The position numbers were made by a program, and so were the translations under genes. This document shows positions 44,313 to 52,205 of a stretch of 64,000 nucleotides of DNA, in pieces. The stretch is taken from assembly GCF_013044515.1 (NCBI RefSeq), contig NZ_JABEPR010000002.1:310001-374000 (forward strand), written 5' to 3'. How positions within the stretch are numbered: the first letter of the stretch is position 1; every line of letters begins with the position of its first letter. Below the pieces are notes generated by a model. The model worked only from the letters and a program-made list of their open reading frames with translations, was not told the DNA's origin and made no database searches. Source of the DNA: Sphingomonas sp. ID1715. Its GTDB lineage: Bacteria; Pseudomonadota; Alphaproteobacteria; Sphingomonadales; Sphingomonadaceae.

Positions 44313-44579
44313 CTAGCTTTTCGCGTTCTTGCGCACGATCGCCACTATGATCAGCAGGAACGCGGCCAGCCGGATCAGGTACAGCGGGCTGCGTTCCTCT
44401 ACCGGAATGCCGGAAAGCACGAGCAGCGCCTGCTGAAGGCCGAGCAGCATGAACGCGGCCGCGAACGCCAGGAACAGACTATCGCCGGTGCCGCGCCAGA
44501 ATCGCGCGAAAAACAGGCCAGCCACGACGAACGCACACGTGATCGCGCCGCCGAGGAACGCGTAAAGTTCCCCGCTCAT
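44313..44579 (-). CDS. Small membrane protein, DUF5985-like (second of a pair)
   Basis: A protein of 88 residues with three hydrophobic helices (YAFLGGAITCAFVVAGLFF, LFLAFAAAFMLLGLQQALLV, LIRLAAFLLIIVAIV) and a basic end. It resembles the DUF5985 type of tiny membrane proteins. ATG 44579 overlaps the TGA of the upstream gene (ATGA). The upstream neighbour has the same topology, so they may form a hetero-oligomer; function is unknown. Confidence 0.75.
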   Translation of the reverse strand: MSGELYAFLGGAITCAFVVAGLFFARFWRGTGDSLFLAFAAAFMLLGLQQALLVLSGIPVEERSPLYLIRLAAFLLIIVAIVRKNAKS

Positions 44580-44854
44580 GCGTCGTCCCCACGCCAGATG
44601 AAGCCGAAGAGCAGAAAGCTGGCTGCAGCCAGCGAAGCAGCGAGCCGCCACGGCATCAGATCGCGCGACGTGATCACCAGCATGTCGAGGATCACCAGCA
44701 GATTGTTCAGCGCCAGCAGGCTGAAACACCCCGCACTCCAGAACAGCAGGCTGCTTCGCGCGTTCAGATAGCTGCGCAGCAACAGTCCGGCGCACGCCGC
44801 GCTGGTGATGAAGCAGAGAAGATACACGGCGCTTGGCACCCATCCCCCGGTCAA
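44576..44854 (-). CDS. Small membrane protein, DUF5985-like (first of a pair)
   Basis: A protein of about 92 residues with three helices (VYLLCFITSAACAGLLL, LLFWSAGCFSLLALNNLLVIL, LAASLAAASFLLFGFIW). The start is uncertain: TTG 44854 has GGGGAG 7 bases upstream, and GTG 44842 follows a run of G. The RSYLNARSSLLFWSA and LNNLLVILDM motifs fit DUF5985. It is coupled to the downstream partner and lies 13 bases after the winged-helix gene. Confidence 0.75.
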   Translation of the reverse strand: MTGGWVPSAVYLLCFITSAACAGLLLRSYLNARSSLLFWSAGCFSLLALNNLLVILDMLVITSRDLMPWRLAASLAAASFLLFGFIWRGDDA

Positions 44855-44867
44855 GATCGCTCTCCCC

Positions 44868-45236
44868 TCATCCCTGTCGAAACCGGAAGGCATCGGCAAA
44901 GCGCTCAATGGCGTCCTGTGGACCGCCGACGATCAGCCGCCGCACGAAAGCTGGCCGGCTCGCATATAGCGCACCAATGCGTGTTACCTGCGCATCGATC
45001 TCCGGCGAAGCAGGCGCGTAGCGGACGATCTCATCCTCTTCGGCGATCAGTCCAGCCGTGTGCAGGTCGGAGCAACTGCGCGCGAGCACCTGTTCGCTCG
45101 CCCTCAGCGTCTCGATCAACTCGGCACGGCGCCATTGCCGGTCCCGGTGCCGCCACAGCGTGAGCAGCAGCTCAAGCGACCAGATCGACCCAAACGAGGA
45201 TCGAATGAAGTTTTCGGTATCGTCGTCGCTCCGCAC
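44868..45236 (-). CDS. Winged-helix-like regulator, 122 residues
   Basis: The central part SIWSLELLLTLWRHRDRQWRR, AELIETLRASEQVLARSCSDLHTAGLIAEED looks like a winged-helix DNA-binding domain (helix-turn-helix plus wing), similar in layout to MarR/ArsR modules. The C-terminal helix is AFVRRLIVGGPQDAIERFADAFRF. GTG 45236 has a weak ribosome site. It precedes the two DUF5985-like genes on the same strand and may control them. The exact family is not identified. Confidence 0.65.
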   Translation of the reverse strand: MRSDDDTENFIRSSFGSIWSLELLLTLWRHRDRQWRRAELIETLRASEQVLARSCSDLHTAGLIAEEDEIVRYAPASPEIDAQVTRIGALYASRPAFVRRLIVGGPQDAIERFADAFRFRQG

Positions 45237-45263
45237 GCTGTCCCGATCCGCTGTCTCTCCCCG

Positions 45264-45464
45264 TCAGTCGATGAGCGCGCGGATACGGTCGCGCACCGCA
45301 GCGATCCGCGCCGCCGCTTCCTCAAAGGTCTGCACCTCGGCCCGCCGATTGTTGCCGCGCGCTTCCTTCGCCGCCTCGACATAGCCTTCCATGTCGGAGT
45401 CGAGCGCGTCGACCAGGATTTCGGCTTCGTCTTCGGTCAGCTTCAACTGGATCGTCTTGGCCAT
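45264..45464 (-). CDS. Small helical protein, 66 residues
   Basis: Starts MAKTIQLKLTEDEAEILVDAL and is acidic and almost wholly helical (EGYVEAAKEARGNNRRAEVQ, FEEAAARIAAVRDRIRALID). There is no export signal. Function is unknown; such short proteins are common in sphingomonads. ATG 45464 is used with a weak ribosome site. It lies 27 bases upstream of the winged-helix gene. Confidence 0.65.
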   Translation of the reverse strand: MAKTIQLKLTEDEAEILVDALDSDMEGYVEAAKEARGNNRRAEVQTFEEAAARIAAVRDRIRALID

Positions 45465-45553
45465 TTTGATCGGGTCCGTTGCTATGGTGTGCGAGCGCCA
45501 TAGCGGCGCAGACGCGACCGAGCGAGCCCCCAATCGGCCCCACAAAGCCGGGA

Positions 45554-46144
45554 TCAGTTGACCCGAGCGCTCTCCATGATCGCCTGCGCCTTGGCGAGAT
45601 GCGCGTCATAATAATGGAGCGCCGCGGCGGTGTAGCTGATCATATACAGCTTGCCGCCGATGATCGCGCCTCGCGCCTCGCCTTTGCGAGTGAGTTCCTC
45701 ATCGGGCTTGGTGAAGTGAAAGGTAAACTTGACGCCCGGCTGCCCCGCAAAGGTGACCGGTTCCATCGAGTCCACCGCGAAGTCGGGCGACTGGCTGACG
45801 ATCCGCTGCGTCTGCTCGTAAATTTGGGCAATGTCTGTCGGCAGCATCTTGGGATTGAACTTGGGAAGCGGCTTGTCCTTCTTGTTGCGCTCCCGCGCGA
45901 GCGGCTCGCCGGCCGCGATTCCGCCCAGAAACTCGATCTGGTTGAGGACTGGCCCGTCATAGCTCCACAGCTCAGCCTTCTTGCCCGGCCGAAAGGACCA
46001 GCTGTTCCATCCGGCACCCGGCACCACCTTCATAGGACTTTTGGCCACGGCGACCGGCATGGTTTCCGGCAAGAGCGTCCATTTGGCGCTAAGCGGCGCG
46101 GCCGCGAGGCTCGCAAGTGCCGCACCTAGGATAAGCTTATTCAC
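45554..46144 (-). CDS. Exported hypothetical protein, 196 residues
   Basis: Signal peptide MNKLILGAALASLAAAPLSA, then a mixed alpha-beta domain with NSWSFRPGKKAELWSYDGP, VNQIEF-like strand LNQIEFLGG, and FAGQPGVKFTFHFTKPDEE. The GKLYMISYTAAALHYYDAHL end resembles small exported lipid- or stress-related proteins, but no family is certain. GTG 46144 overlaps the TGA of the M48 protease gene (GTGA), so it is the third coupled member of an exported cassette. Confidence 0.75.
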   Translation of the reverse strand: MNKLILGAALASLAAAPLSAKWTLLPETMPVAVAKSPMKVVPGAGWNSWSFRPGKKAELWSYDGPVLNQIEFLGGIAAGEPLARERNKKDKPLPKFNPKMLPTDIAQIYEQTQRIVSQSPDFAVDSMEPVTFAGQPGVKFTFHFTKPDEELTRKGEARGAIIGGKLYMISYTAAALHYYDAHLAKAQAIMESARVN

Positions 46145-47292
46145 TGCGTTCCCCCGCTGATCATCGCGAGCATCGCCTTGTCCGATGCTTGCGGGTTTCG
46201 TTTCAGATATTCATCGATGGCGGTCCGCGCACCTGCTCCGTCGCCGCTGCGGGCCAGCGCAAGACCGAGGCCTCGCCATGCCGCCGGCGGCGCGTCGGGC
46301 ATCGCAAGCGCTTCGCGGTAGTAGCCCGCCGCCTTGTCGAAGTCGTCAGCCTGACCACGGAAGCGATAGAGTTCCCCACGCGCGTAGAGGAGCGAACCGG
46401 TCCAGCCGCCACTCGCCAGGCCATTCAGCAGATAGTCGCTGCCGCCGAAGTCGTTGAGCTTCACCTGATCGTCGATCAGCATCGGCCAAAGCGGCGAGAT
46501 CGCGGTGCGATATTCGGTAGCCGCCGCCTTTCCCTCGGGATCGCTGGCCGCGCTTGCCGTCAGATAGGTCAATCGCTCCGCGGTTGTCGGATGCGTCTCG
46601 AACATCCCGCGTCTGTCCTTGCGGCTGCGGACTTGGCGAGCCACCGCCGTCGCATCCATCTCCGCGCGCAGATTGGCCCAGATCTCGCCCGCCGAGCGCG
46701 TCCGGTAGCCGGCCGCGCGCATCGCCTTCAGGCCGTCGATATCGGCCTCCCGCTCCTGATCCTGCGAGAAGCTGAACACGCTGCCGATCAGCGCCAGCTG
46801 CAACGGCAGACCACCCGCGGCGCCCAGGAATGCCGCAAACCCGGTCGCGGAGCGCGCCTTCTTGAGCAGTGCAAGCGAGTGACGGCGCTCGAAATGCGCA
46901 TATTCATGGCCAAGGATGGCGGCGAGTTCGGCTTCGCTGCGGATGCGAAGCAACAAGCCGCTGTTGACCAGCAGCATGCCGTTCGCCGTCATGCTGGCGT
47001 TGAACTGGGGATCGCGGACCACATAGATGCGGATCGCCTTGCAGCCCTCGGCCGGCGCTGTTCGGCACAGCACCTGCCGCAGATAGGCGGCGAGAGCCTC
47101 GTCCCGCACCAGCAGCTTAGACGCCTTCAGATCGCGCTCGGCCTCTTCGAGCGCGGTCCACACCCCCTGCTCGTCGGGGCCGAGCGGCTGGTAGCCGGCG
47201 GCGGCCGGCGAGCCCGTCGGCACCAGATCGGCGGCGACGGCGGCGCTGGCAAGGAAAGCTGCCGCAACCGCCGCAAGAGCGGCCCGCCGCAT
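46141..47292 (-). CDS. Exported M48-family metalloprotease with C-terminal repeats
   Basis: A protein of 383 residues. Signal peptide (MRRAALAAVAAAFLASAAVA), zinc motif GHEYAHFERRHS (HExxH) near residue 130, and third ligand in QEREADIDGLKAM. The THPTTAERLTYL motif is typical of BepA/LoiP-like M48 peptidases, and the C-terminal third has TPR-like helices (DKAAGYYREALAM, GDGAGARTAIDEYL). A periplasmic quality-control protease is likely. ATG 47292 overlaps the previous TGA (ATGA). Confidence 0.9.
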   Translation of the reverse strand: MRRAALAAVAAAFLASAAVAADLVPTGSPAAAGYQPLGPDEQGVWTALEEAERDLKASKLLVRDEALAAYLRQVLCRTAPAEGCKAIRIYVVRDPQFNASMTANGMLLVNSGLLLRIRSEAELAAILGHEYAHFERRHSLALLKKARSATGFAAFLGAAGGLPLQLALIGSVFSFSQDQEREADIDGLKAMRAAGYRTRSAGEIWANLRAEMDATAVARQVRSRKDRRGMFETHPTTAERLTYLTASAASDPEGKAAATEYRTAISPLWPMLIDDQVKLNDFGGSDYLLNGLASGGWTGSLLYARGELYRFRGQADDFDKAAGYYREALAMPDAPPAAWRGLGLALARSGDGAGARTAIDEYLKRNPQASDKAMLAMISGGTQ

Positions 47293-48047
47293 CACTGGGC
47301 CGCGGTACGGGCGGGGAAGGAGGCGCCCTGTTGCGGAAAGTCCTCCAGCAACTGTACGACGCGTTTGCCCGCGCCGTCGGCATCGCGGACGTCGCCGCCC
47401 ATCTTGAGGTCGGCGTTCAACCAGACGAGATCGCCGGTGCGCAGATCGACCAAACCGGCATAGCCGGCATGTACGCCCGAGCTGACCATGCCTCCGAAGC
47501 CGGTCGCGGCACCCATCAGCAAGCCGAAGACCTGCAGCGCCTTACGACCCGAGTCACCATAGGCATCGTTGGTCACGACAAAGAGGCCGTAATCGCCGCC
47601 GCCGAGTTCGCCGAGCTTCGCGGCGCCGGGCCCGAGCGTATATTCGAAGCCGGTAATCTTGGTCGGCAGCCGGTCGCCCTTAAACAGCCGATGCTGGAGC
47701 ACGGTCGCGGCTACGCCTTTGAACAGCGAGCGATAGTCGTTGAGCAACGCTTCGTTCTCGCCCTCCAGATCGGGCATGAACACGACTTCGCTGGCGCCCC
47801 CAGGCTTGGCGGCCACCAGGGCGTCGGCGAGATGTTTGCGGGCGTTTGTCGTCCACTCCGCATTGGGCGTGACGACGCCGCCGGCTGATTGCGAGCCGAC
47901 CTTTACGTCGGGGCGGAAGACCAGAATGCGGACGGGCCGATCGGTCGGCATGGTGAAGCCTGGCTTCACCGCGGCCTTTTCCTGCGCGAGCGCCGGTGCG
48001 CTCACGACCAAAGCGCCGGCCAATGCCAGCGCCTGCAACATCTTCAT
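47292..48047 (-). CDS. Exported hypothetical protein, 251 residues, first gene of the M48 cassette
   Basis: Signal peptide (MKMLQALALAGALVVSAPALA), then a domain with RPVRILVFRPDVKVGSQSAG, an N-terminal TTNARKHLADAL helix, GGGDYGLFVVTNDAYGDSG and YAGLVDLRTGDLVWLNADLK. The pattern of strand, small-residue loop and WLNADL end recalls CsgG/lipoprotein-like periplasmic assembly proteins, but this is weak. The gene is coupled to the M48 protease. Confidence 0.75.
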   Translation of the reverse strand: MKMLQALALAGALVVSAPALAQEKAAVKPGFTMPTDRPVRILVFRPDVKVGSQSAGGVVTPNAEWTTNARKHLADALVAAKPGGASEVVFMPDLEGENEALLNDYRSLFKGVAATVLQHRLFKGDRLPTKITGFEYTLGPGAAKLGELGGGDYGLFVVTNDAYGDSGRKALQVFGLLMGAATGFGGMVSSGVHAGYAGLVDLRTGDLVWLNADLKMGGDVRDADGAGKRVVQLLEDFPQQGASFPARTAAQ

Positions 48048-48155
48048 GGTAAGCCCCCGCTCCCCGTTATTTTGTGAGAGGCTAGCCGAGACGCATTGGC
48101 CTCGGCAAGCCGGATTTCTGGGGTGTTCTTCGGGGCTTACCCGTCAACAAAGCGT

Positions 48156-48184
48156 GAAGAGGGACAAGCTTTCAGTCCCTCTTC
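48156..48184 (-). terminator. Perfect hairpin after the 64-residue gene
   Basis: GAAGAGGGAC (48156-48165) and GTCCCTCTTC (48175-48184) form a perfect 10-base stem with a 9-base loop, 15 bases downstream of the stop at 48199. There is no T-run, so the efficiency is uncertain. Confidence 0.5.
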
Positions 48185-48198
48185 CATTCAGCGCCGGA

Positions 48199-48393
48199 TC
48201 AGCCGCGCGCGCTGCCCTTGCCGCGGAGCGTGTTCAACAATGCGACACCGACAACCCCGGCCAACGCCGCGGTCGCCCAGGGGCGCTGCTTCGCGAAACC
48301 GGTCGCCTTGCTCGCCATCTGGTTGTTGCCGAGCGCGTTCTTGAGCGACTCCATCGTGCCGGTGGAATTCTGAGTCTGCGTGGTGCTTGCCAT
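48199..48393 (-). CDS. Small protein with DUF883-like tail, 64 residues
   Basis: The N-terminal half is polar (MASTTQTQNSTGTMESLKNAL), and the C-terminal half FAKQRPWATAALAGVVGVALL has a single hydrophobic helix after an RPW motif, followed by basic NTLRGKG. The RPW-glycine-rich helix resembles the C-terminus of DUF883/ElaB proteins that anchor ribosome- or stress-linked proteins to the membrane. ATG 48393 follows AGGAGAAG. Confidence 0.7.
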   Translation of the reverse strand: MASTTQTQNSTGTMESLKNALGNNQMASKATGFAKQRPWATAALAGVVGVALLNTLRGKGSARG

Positions 48394-48465
48394 GGTTCTT
48401 CTCCTGAATCGAAAGCGACTTGAACGAGGCTGGGTGAACGCGCGCCAGGGCCTCCGGTGCCCGGC

Positions 48466-49404
48466 TCAGGTCGCGGCTCGACCGGCGGAACCGGGCAGCA
48501 CGACGTTTTTGAGGCTGGGAAGGTCGAGAATATAGACCGGCACCGGAGCGCGCAGCTCGACCCTGCGGTCCGGACGCCTCGGGTCACGTTGGGGCAAGGC
48601 TTGGCCGAACAGCCAGCGATAAAGTTCGCCGGCCTTTTCCAGCCGCACGCAGCCGGAGCTGAACTGCCGCTGTTCGGCCCGGAACAAGCGCCGCTCCGGC
48701 GTGTCGTGCAGATAGATGCCGAGCCGGTTGGGGAACATGAACTTGACCGCGCCCATCGCATTCTTCGGGCCGGCCGCCTGACGCAGTCCAACCGCCGCTT
48801 CGCCATCGGCGACTTTCACCCAGTCGACTGCCTGCGCATCCAGTCGTCGGCCGTCCGGTTCGTAGCTCGTCACCGGTTCCAGCCCTGCCGTCCGGAGCCA
48901 TTGCGGCCCCTCCGACAACACATGCTCGACCACGCGCTGCCGGACGAGATCCGGCGGCAGGTTCCAATAGGGGTCGAGCATCGCATAGCGCACCAGCGCC
49001 GCCATCATCGGCGTCGCCATGCCCGGTTTGCCGGTGACGACCTTCATCGTGCCGGCGATCCGACCATGCTCGATCATCCACAGCCGCGCCGTGGCCGTAT
49101 CGACGAGAATGAAGCGTGGCGCCGGCGCAATCAAGGCGAGCCGATTCAAGTCGTTGCGGAGCGCAGGCGAGTCGGCGCCACCGCCTTGCCGCTGCGCTTC
49201 CGACAAGGCCGCGTAGATGGGATTGGCGGCTGCGAGGTCGCTCGTAGCAGGACGCCGCGTCGGGACGAGCTCCCGATCGACGAAATAAATCTCCTCGGCG
49301 CCCGGCGGCAGCGTCTGCTTAGCGGCGGCGGCGCGGGACGAGGCCAGCCATGGCGCGCGCGGATCGCTGCACGTGCCGAGGCCAATGAAAAACAGGCCGG
49401 CCAG
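48466..49404 (-). CDS. L,D-transpeptidase (YkuD) without a conventional start codon
   Basis: The YkuD catalytic region has YLHDTPERRLF followed by RQFSSGCVRLEKAGELYRW, with His and the SxGCxR Cys both intact. Upstream, RFILVDTATARLWMIEHGR and GYNxxN-like KNAMGAVKFMFPNRLGI fit. A hydrophobic N-terminus (LLAGLFFIGLGTCSD) may be an anchor or lipoprotein signal. Between the stop of the upstream gene and residue 80 there is no ATG, GTG or ribosome site in frame; the first TTG is past the hydrophobic segment. CTG 49404 is given only as a placeholder. It cross-links peptidoglycan or attaches proteins. Confidence 0.75.
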   Translation of the reverse strand: MAGLFFIGLGTCSDPRAPWLASSRAAAAKQTLPPGAEEIYFVDRELVPTRRPATSDLAAANPIYAALSEAQRQGGGADSPALRNDLNRLALIAPAPRFILVDTATARLWMIEHGRIAGTMKVVTGKPGMATPMMAALVRYAMLDPYWNLPPDLVRQRVVEHVLSEGPQWLRTAGLEPVTSYEPDGRRLDAQAVDWVKVADGEAAVGLRQAAGPKNAMGAVKFMFPNRLGIYLHDTPERRLFRAEQRQFSSGCVRLEKAGELYRWLFGQALPQRDPRRPDRRVELRAPVPVYILDLPSLKNVVLPGSAGRAAT

Positions 49405-49454
49405 AAGCCATGTTCTGGCCGGCTGAGTGGGAGGGAGAGTCTGCGCGGCGCGCC

Positions 49455-49901
49455 TCAGCCGCGTTCGCCGGCGCTCAGCGCGCCGCCACTGCCGCTGCCG
49501 CCAGTGCCGGAGCCATAGGTGCCGCCGCCACTGCTGCCGGAACCGTAGCTGCCGCCGCCGGCACTGCCGGAACCGTAGCTGCCGCCGCTTTGGCCGCTCG
49601 TATCGGCGCCCGCACTTCCGGAACCGTAGCTGCCGCCCGTGGACCCGGTGTTTGACCCGGCGCCGCTCATCGAACCGGACCCGGAGGTGCCGCCCATCGA
49701 GCCCGAGCTTCCACTCATGCTGCCCGAACCCGAGCTGCCGCCGGTGCCGTTCATGCCGGTGCCGCCGGTGCCGGTGCCGGTGCCGGTCGCGCCGGTGGAC
49801 GTGCTCGAACCCGTGCCGCTGCCGCCGCCGGTCTGAGCGACCGCCACCGACGCGATCAGCGCCACCGAAGCCGCGCCTGCGATAAGGATGTTCCGCTTCA
49901 T
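49455..49901 (-). CDS. Secreted Gly/Ser-rich repeat protein, 148 residues
   Basis: A signal peptide (MKRNILIAGAASVALIASVAVA) is followed by about 120 residues of almost only Gly, Ser and Thr, with copies of GSYGSGSAG and GSMSG-type units. It is probably disordered and exported, perhaps surface or periplasmic. ATG 49901 has AGGAGA upstream. An EcfG-type promoter candidate lies 32-57 bases before it. The antisense and alternative frames here are open only because of the repetitive composition. Confidence 0.8.
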   Translation of the reverse strand: MKRNILIAGAASVALIASVAVAQTGGGSGTGSSTSTGATGTGTGTGGTGMNGTGGSSGSGSMSGSSGSMGGTSGSGSMSGAGSNTGSTGGSYGSGSAGADTSGQSGGSYGSGSAGGGSYGSGSSGGGTYGSGTGGSGSGGALSAGERG

Positions 49902-49932
49902 CAGCTGATCTCCTGCCGTTCAGCAGTGCCTC

Positions 49933-49958
49933 AACCGGCGCCCAAGGACGCGTGTTCC
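49933..49958 (-). promoter_or_regulatory. EcfG-type stress promoter candidate
   Basis: On the minus strand GGAAC (49958-49954) is followed after 17 bases by GGTT (49936-49933). This resembles the general-stress sigma EcfG consensus of alphaproteobacteria (GGAAC, 16-17 bases, cGTT). The predicted start is about 25 bases before the Gly/Ser-rich gene ATG. Confidence 0.5.
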
Positions 49959-50063
49959 TGCACCTTGACATGGGTGAGTCATATTCTTTGCTGTGAGTGG
50001 ATGCGGGCGCAGGGTTGCGGCGAACGCTTCGCTGATTCAAAGCTGTGTCGTGAGAGCGCAGCC

Positions 50064-51845
50064 ATGAATTACATGACGACGGAACCGCGGCTGGCGCTTG
50101 GCGTCAGGCGCTCGATCCTGGGCCAGCCCTGGCATTGGCGCGGCGCGCCGGCGGACGATCTCGACGCCGGCTCTCCCGACGATCTCGTCACCCGCCTGCT
50201 GCTCACCCGCGGCTGTCCGCGCGACGAACTGGACGCCCACCGGGTGCCGACCATCCGCGGCTTCATGCCGGATCCGTCGATCTTCCGCGACATGGACAAG
50301 GCGGCAATGCGCCTTGCCGACGCAGTCCAAGCAGGCGAGCCGGTCACCGTCTTCGGCGATTATGACGTGGACGGCGCCACTTCAGCCGCGCTGCTGATCC
50401 GCCTGCTGCGCCAGCTCGGCCTCTCGCCCGGCTATTATATCCCCGACCGGCTGATGGAGGGCTATGGCCCATCGGGCGAAGCGCTGGTGCGGATCGCGGG
50501 CGGCGGCACGCGGCTGATCGTCACGGTCGATTGCGGCGCCCAGGCGTTCGAAGCGCTCGACATGGCGCGTGCTGCCGGCGCGGAGGTGATCGTGGTCGAT
50601 CATCACAAATGCGCGGCGCAACTGCCGGCCGCCTATGCGCTGGTGAACCCCAACCGCCTCGACGAAGATCAAGGCGCGGCGCATGGCCACCTGGCCGCCG
50701 TCGGCGTCGCCTTTCTGCTGGGCGCAGCGCTGATCCGCGAGCTGCGTCGGCGCGGCTGGTTCGACAGCCGCGCGGAACCGAAGCTGATCGAGCTGCTCGA
50801 CCTGGTCGCGCTCGGCACAGTCGCCGATGTGGCGCAGCTGCGTGGGCTCAACCGCGCCTTCGTCGCCCAAGGGCTGAAGGTGATGGCGGGGCGGCGCAAT
50901 ATCGGCCTGGCCGCGCTGGCCGAGGCGGCGCGGCTGACCCGGGCACCCCTGTGCCACGATCTGGGCTTCGCCTTCGGCCCGCGCATCAACGCCGGCGGCC
51001 GCGTCGGCAAATCCGATCTCGGCGTGCGGCTGCTGACCACGGAGGACCCTGCGGAGGCGCATCAGATCGCGGCGGAACTCGACCGGCTGAACGAAGAACG
51101 CCGCGCGATCGAGGCCGAGGTGCAGGAAGCGGCCGAAGCGCATTGCCGCAGCCGCGGCGACGCGATGGTCCATGTCGCGGCCGGGCAAGGCTGGCACCCG
51201 GGCGTGATCGGCATCGTCGCCGGGCGGCTGAAGGAGCGCTTCAACCGGCCCGCCATCGTCATCGGCATCGACGAGACCGGTACCGGCAAGGGATCGGGCC
51301 GGTCGGTGCCGGGCGTCGATCTCGGCGCCGCGATTCTCGCGGCCAAGGACGAGGGCCTGCTGATCGCCGGCGGCGGGCACGCGATGGCGGCGGGACTGAC
51401 GGTCGCCGCCGACCGCATCGACGCGCTGAAGAGCTTTCTGCACGAGCGGCTGGCGGAAGGGGTTGCGCATGCGACGGCAACGCGCGCGCTTCAGGTCGAC
51501 GCCGCGCTCAGCCCGCGCGGAGTTGCCCCGGCGCTGGTCGAGGCGCTGGAGCAGGCCGGCCCCTATGGGATGGGCTGGGCGGCGCCGCGCGTCGCGGCCG
51601 GCCCGGTGCGGATCGTCAAGTGCGACGTGGTCGGCACCGGCCACGTCCGCGCAATCCTCTCCGGCGATGACGGCGCGAGCCTTAAGGCCGTAGCCTTCCG
51701 CGCGGCGGAGACCGAACTCGGCCAGGCCCTGCTCGCCGCGCCCAAGGACCGCAAGCTGTGGGTGGCCGGACGCCCCAAACTGGACGATTGGGGCCCCACG
51801 CCGAAGGCGGAACTCCACCTCGACGATGCCGCCTGGTGCGACTGA
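50064..51845 (+). CDS. recJ: Single-stranded-DNA-specific exonuclease RecJ
   Basis: A protein of 593 residues, a DHH-superfamily 5'-3' exonuclease for recombination and repair. The metal motifs are VFGDYDVDGATSAALL (about residue 98), VTVDCGAQ, VVDHHK and LVALGTVADV; the DHHA1 domain follows with GWHPGVIGIVAGRLKERF, then GGGHAMAAGLT and a C-terminal OB-fold. ATG 50064 gives the usual N-terminus (GQPWHWRG near residue 22); the reading frame extends upstream without support. A second ATG lies at 50073. Confidence 0.96.
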   Translation: MNYMTTEPRLALGVRRSILGQPWHWRGAPADDLDAGSPDDLVTRLLLTRGCPRDELDAHRVPTIRGFMPDPSIFRDMDKAAMRLADAVQAGEPVTVFGDYDVDGATSAALLIRLLRQLGLSPGYYIPDRLMEGYGPSGEALVRIAGGGTRLIVTVDCGAQAFEALDMARAAGAEVIVVDHHKCAAQLPAAYALVNPNRLDEDQGAAHGHLAAVGVAFLLGAALIRELRRRGWFDSRAEPKLIELLDLVALGTVADVAQLRGLNRAFVAQGLKVMAGRRNIGLAALAEAARLTRAPLCHDLGFAFGPRINAGGRVGKSDLGVRLLTTEDPAEAHQIAAELDRLNEERRAIEAEVQEAAEAHCRSRGDAMVHVAAGQGWHPGVIGIVAGRLKERFNRPAIVIGIDETGTGKGSGRSVPGVDLGAAILAAKDEGLLIAGGGHAMAAGLTVAADRIDALKSFLHERLAEGVAHATATRALQVDAALSPRGVAPALVEALEQAGPYGMGWAAPRVAAGPVRIVKCDVVGTGHVRAILSGDDGASLKAVAFRAAETELGQALLAAPKDRKLWVAGRPKLDDWGPTPKAELHLDDAAWCD

Positions 51846-51892
51846 CTTGACCCTGGCCGCGCGACCGAATAGGGGCCGCCGAACCCACGGAC

Positions 51893-51967
51893 GGCCCCTT
51901 CGTCTAGCGGTTAGGACGCGGCCCTTTCACGGCTGAAACACGGGTTCGATTCCCGTAGGGGTCACCA
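51893..51967 (+). tRNA. tRNA-Glu (TTC)
   Basis: A 75-base cloverleaf with encoded CCA. Acceptor GGCCCCT pairs with AGGGGTC, the discriminator is A, the anticodon loop CTTTCAC gives TTC, and the T arm CGGGTTCGATTCCCG is canonical. It lies 47 bases after recJ. Confidence 0.98.
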
Positions 51968-52205
51968 TCACACGCCGCAAAGCGCCCCGCTTGCGCCGGT
52001 TTGGATCAGGTCCGGGACTTCTCTCGCATTCAAGCGGCAAAGGCAGCGGCAGGGCTTTCCGAAGCGGCCGGTTGACGGCCGTGGCACAGCGCCGGTCAAC
52101 GGCGGGCCATTCCCCCCGCTTACCGTGATCCTACTGTATGAGCTTCGTTCGACGCGCCCGTGCTGCACTGCTAGGCCCACACCAAAGCATTGTAGTTAGG
52201 GCGGA

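Noticed and set aside
48457-49518. Plus-strand open frame opposite the L,D-transpeptidase
   Set aside because: Antisense shadow of the YkuD gene without motifs or a ribosome site.
49926-50063. N-terminal extension of RecJ to 49926
   Set aside because: The extra residues have no similarity to RecJ, and the region holds the divergent promoter of the Gly/Ser-rich gene.
51968-52205. Possible gene or element in the 238 bases after tRNA-Glu
   Set aside because: Only two partly related GCCGGT(T/C)(G/A)ACGGC motifs and no supported reading frame; no attachment-site duplication of the tRNA end was seen.
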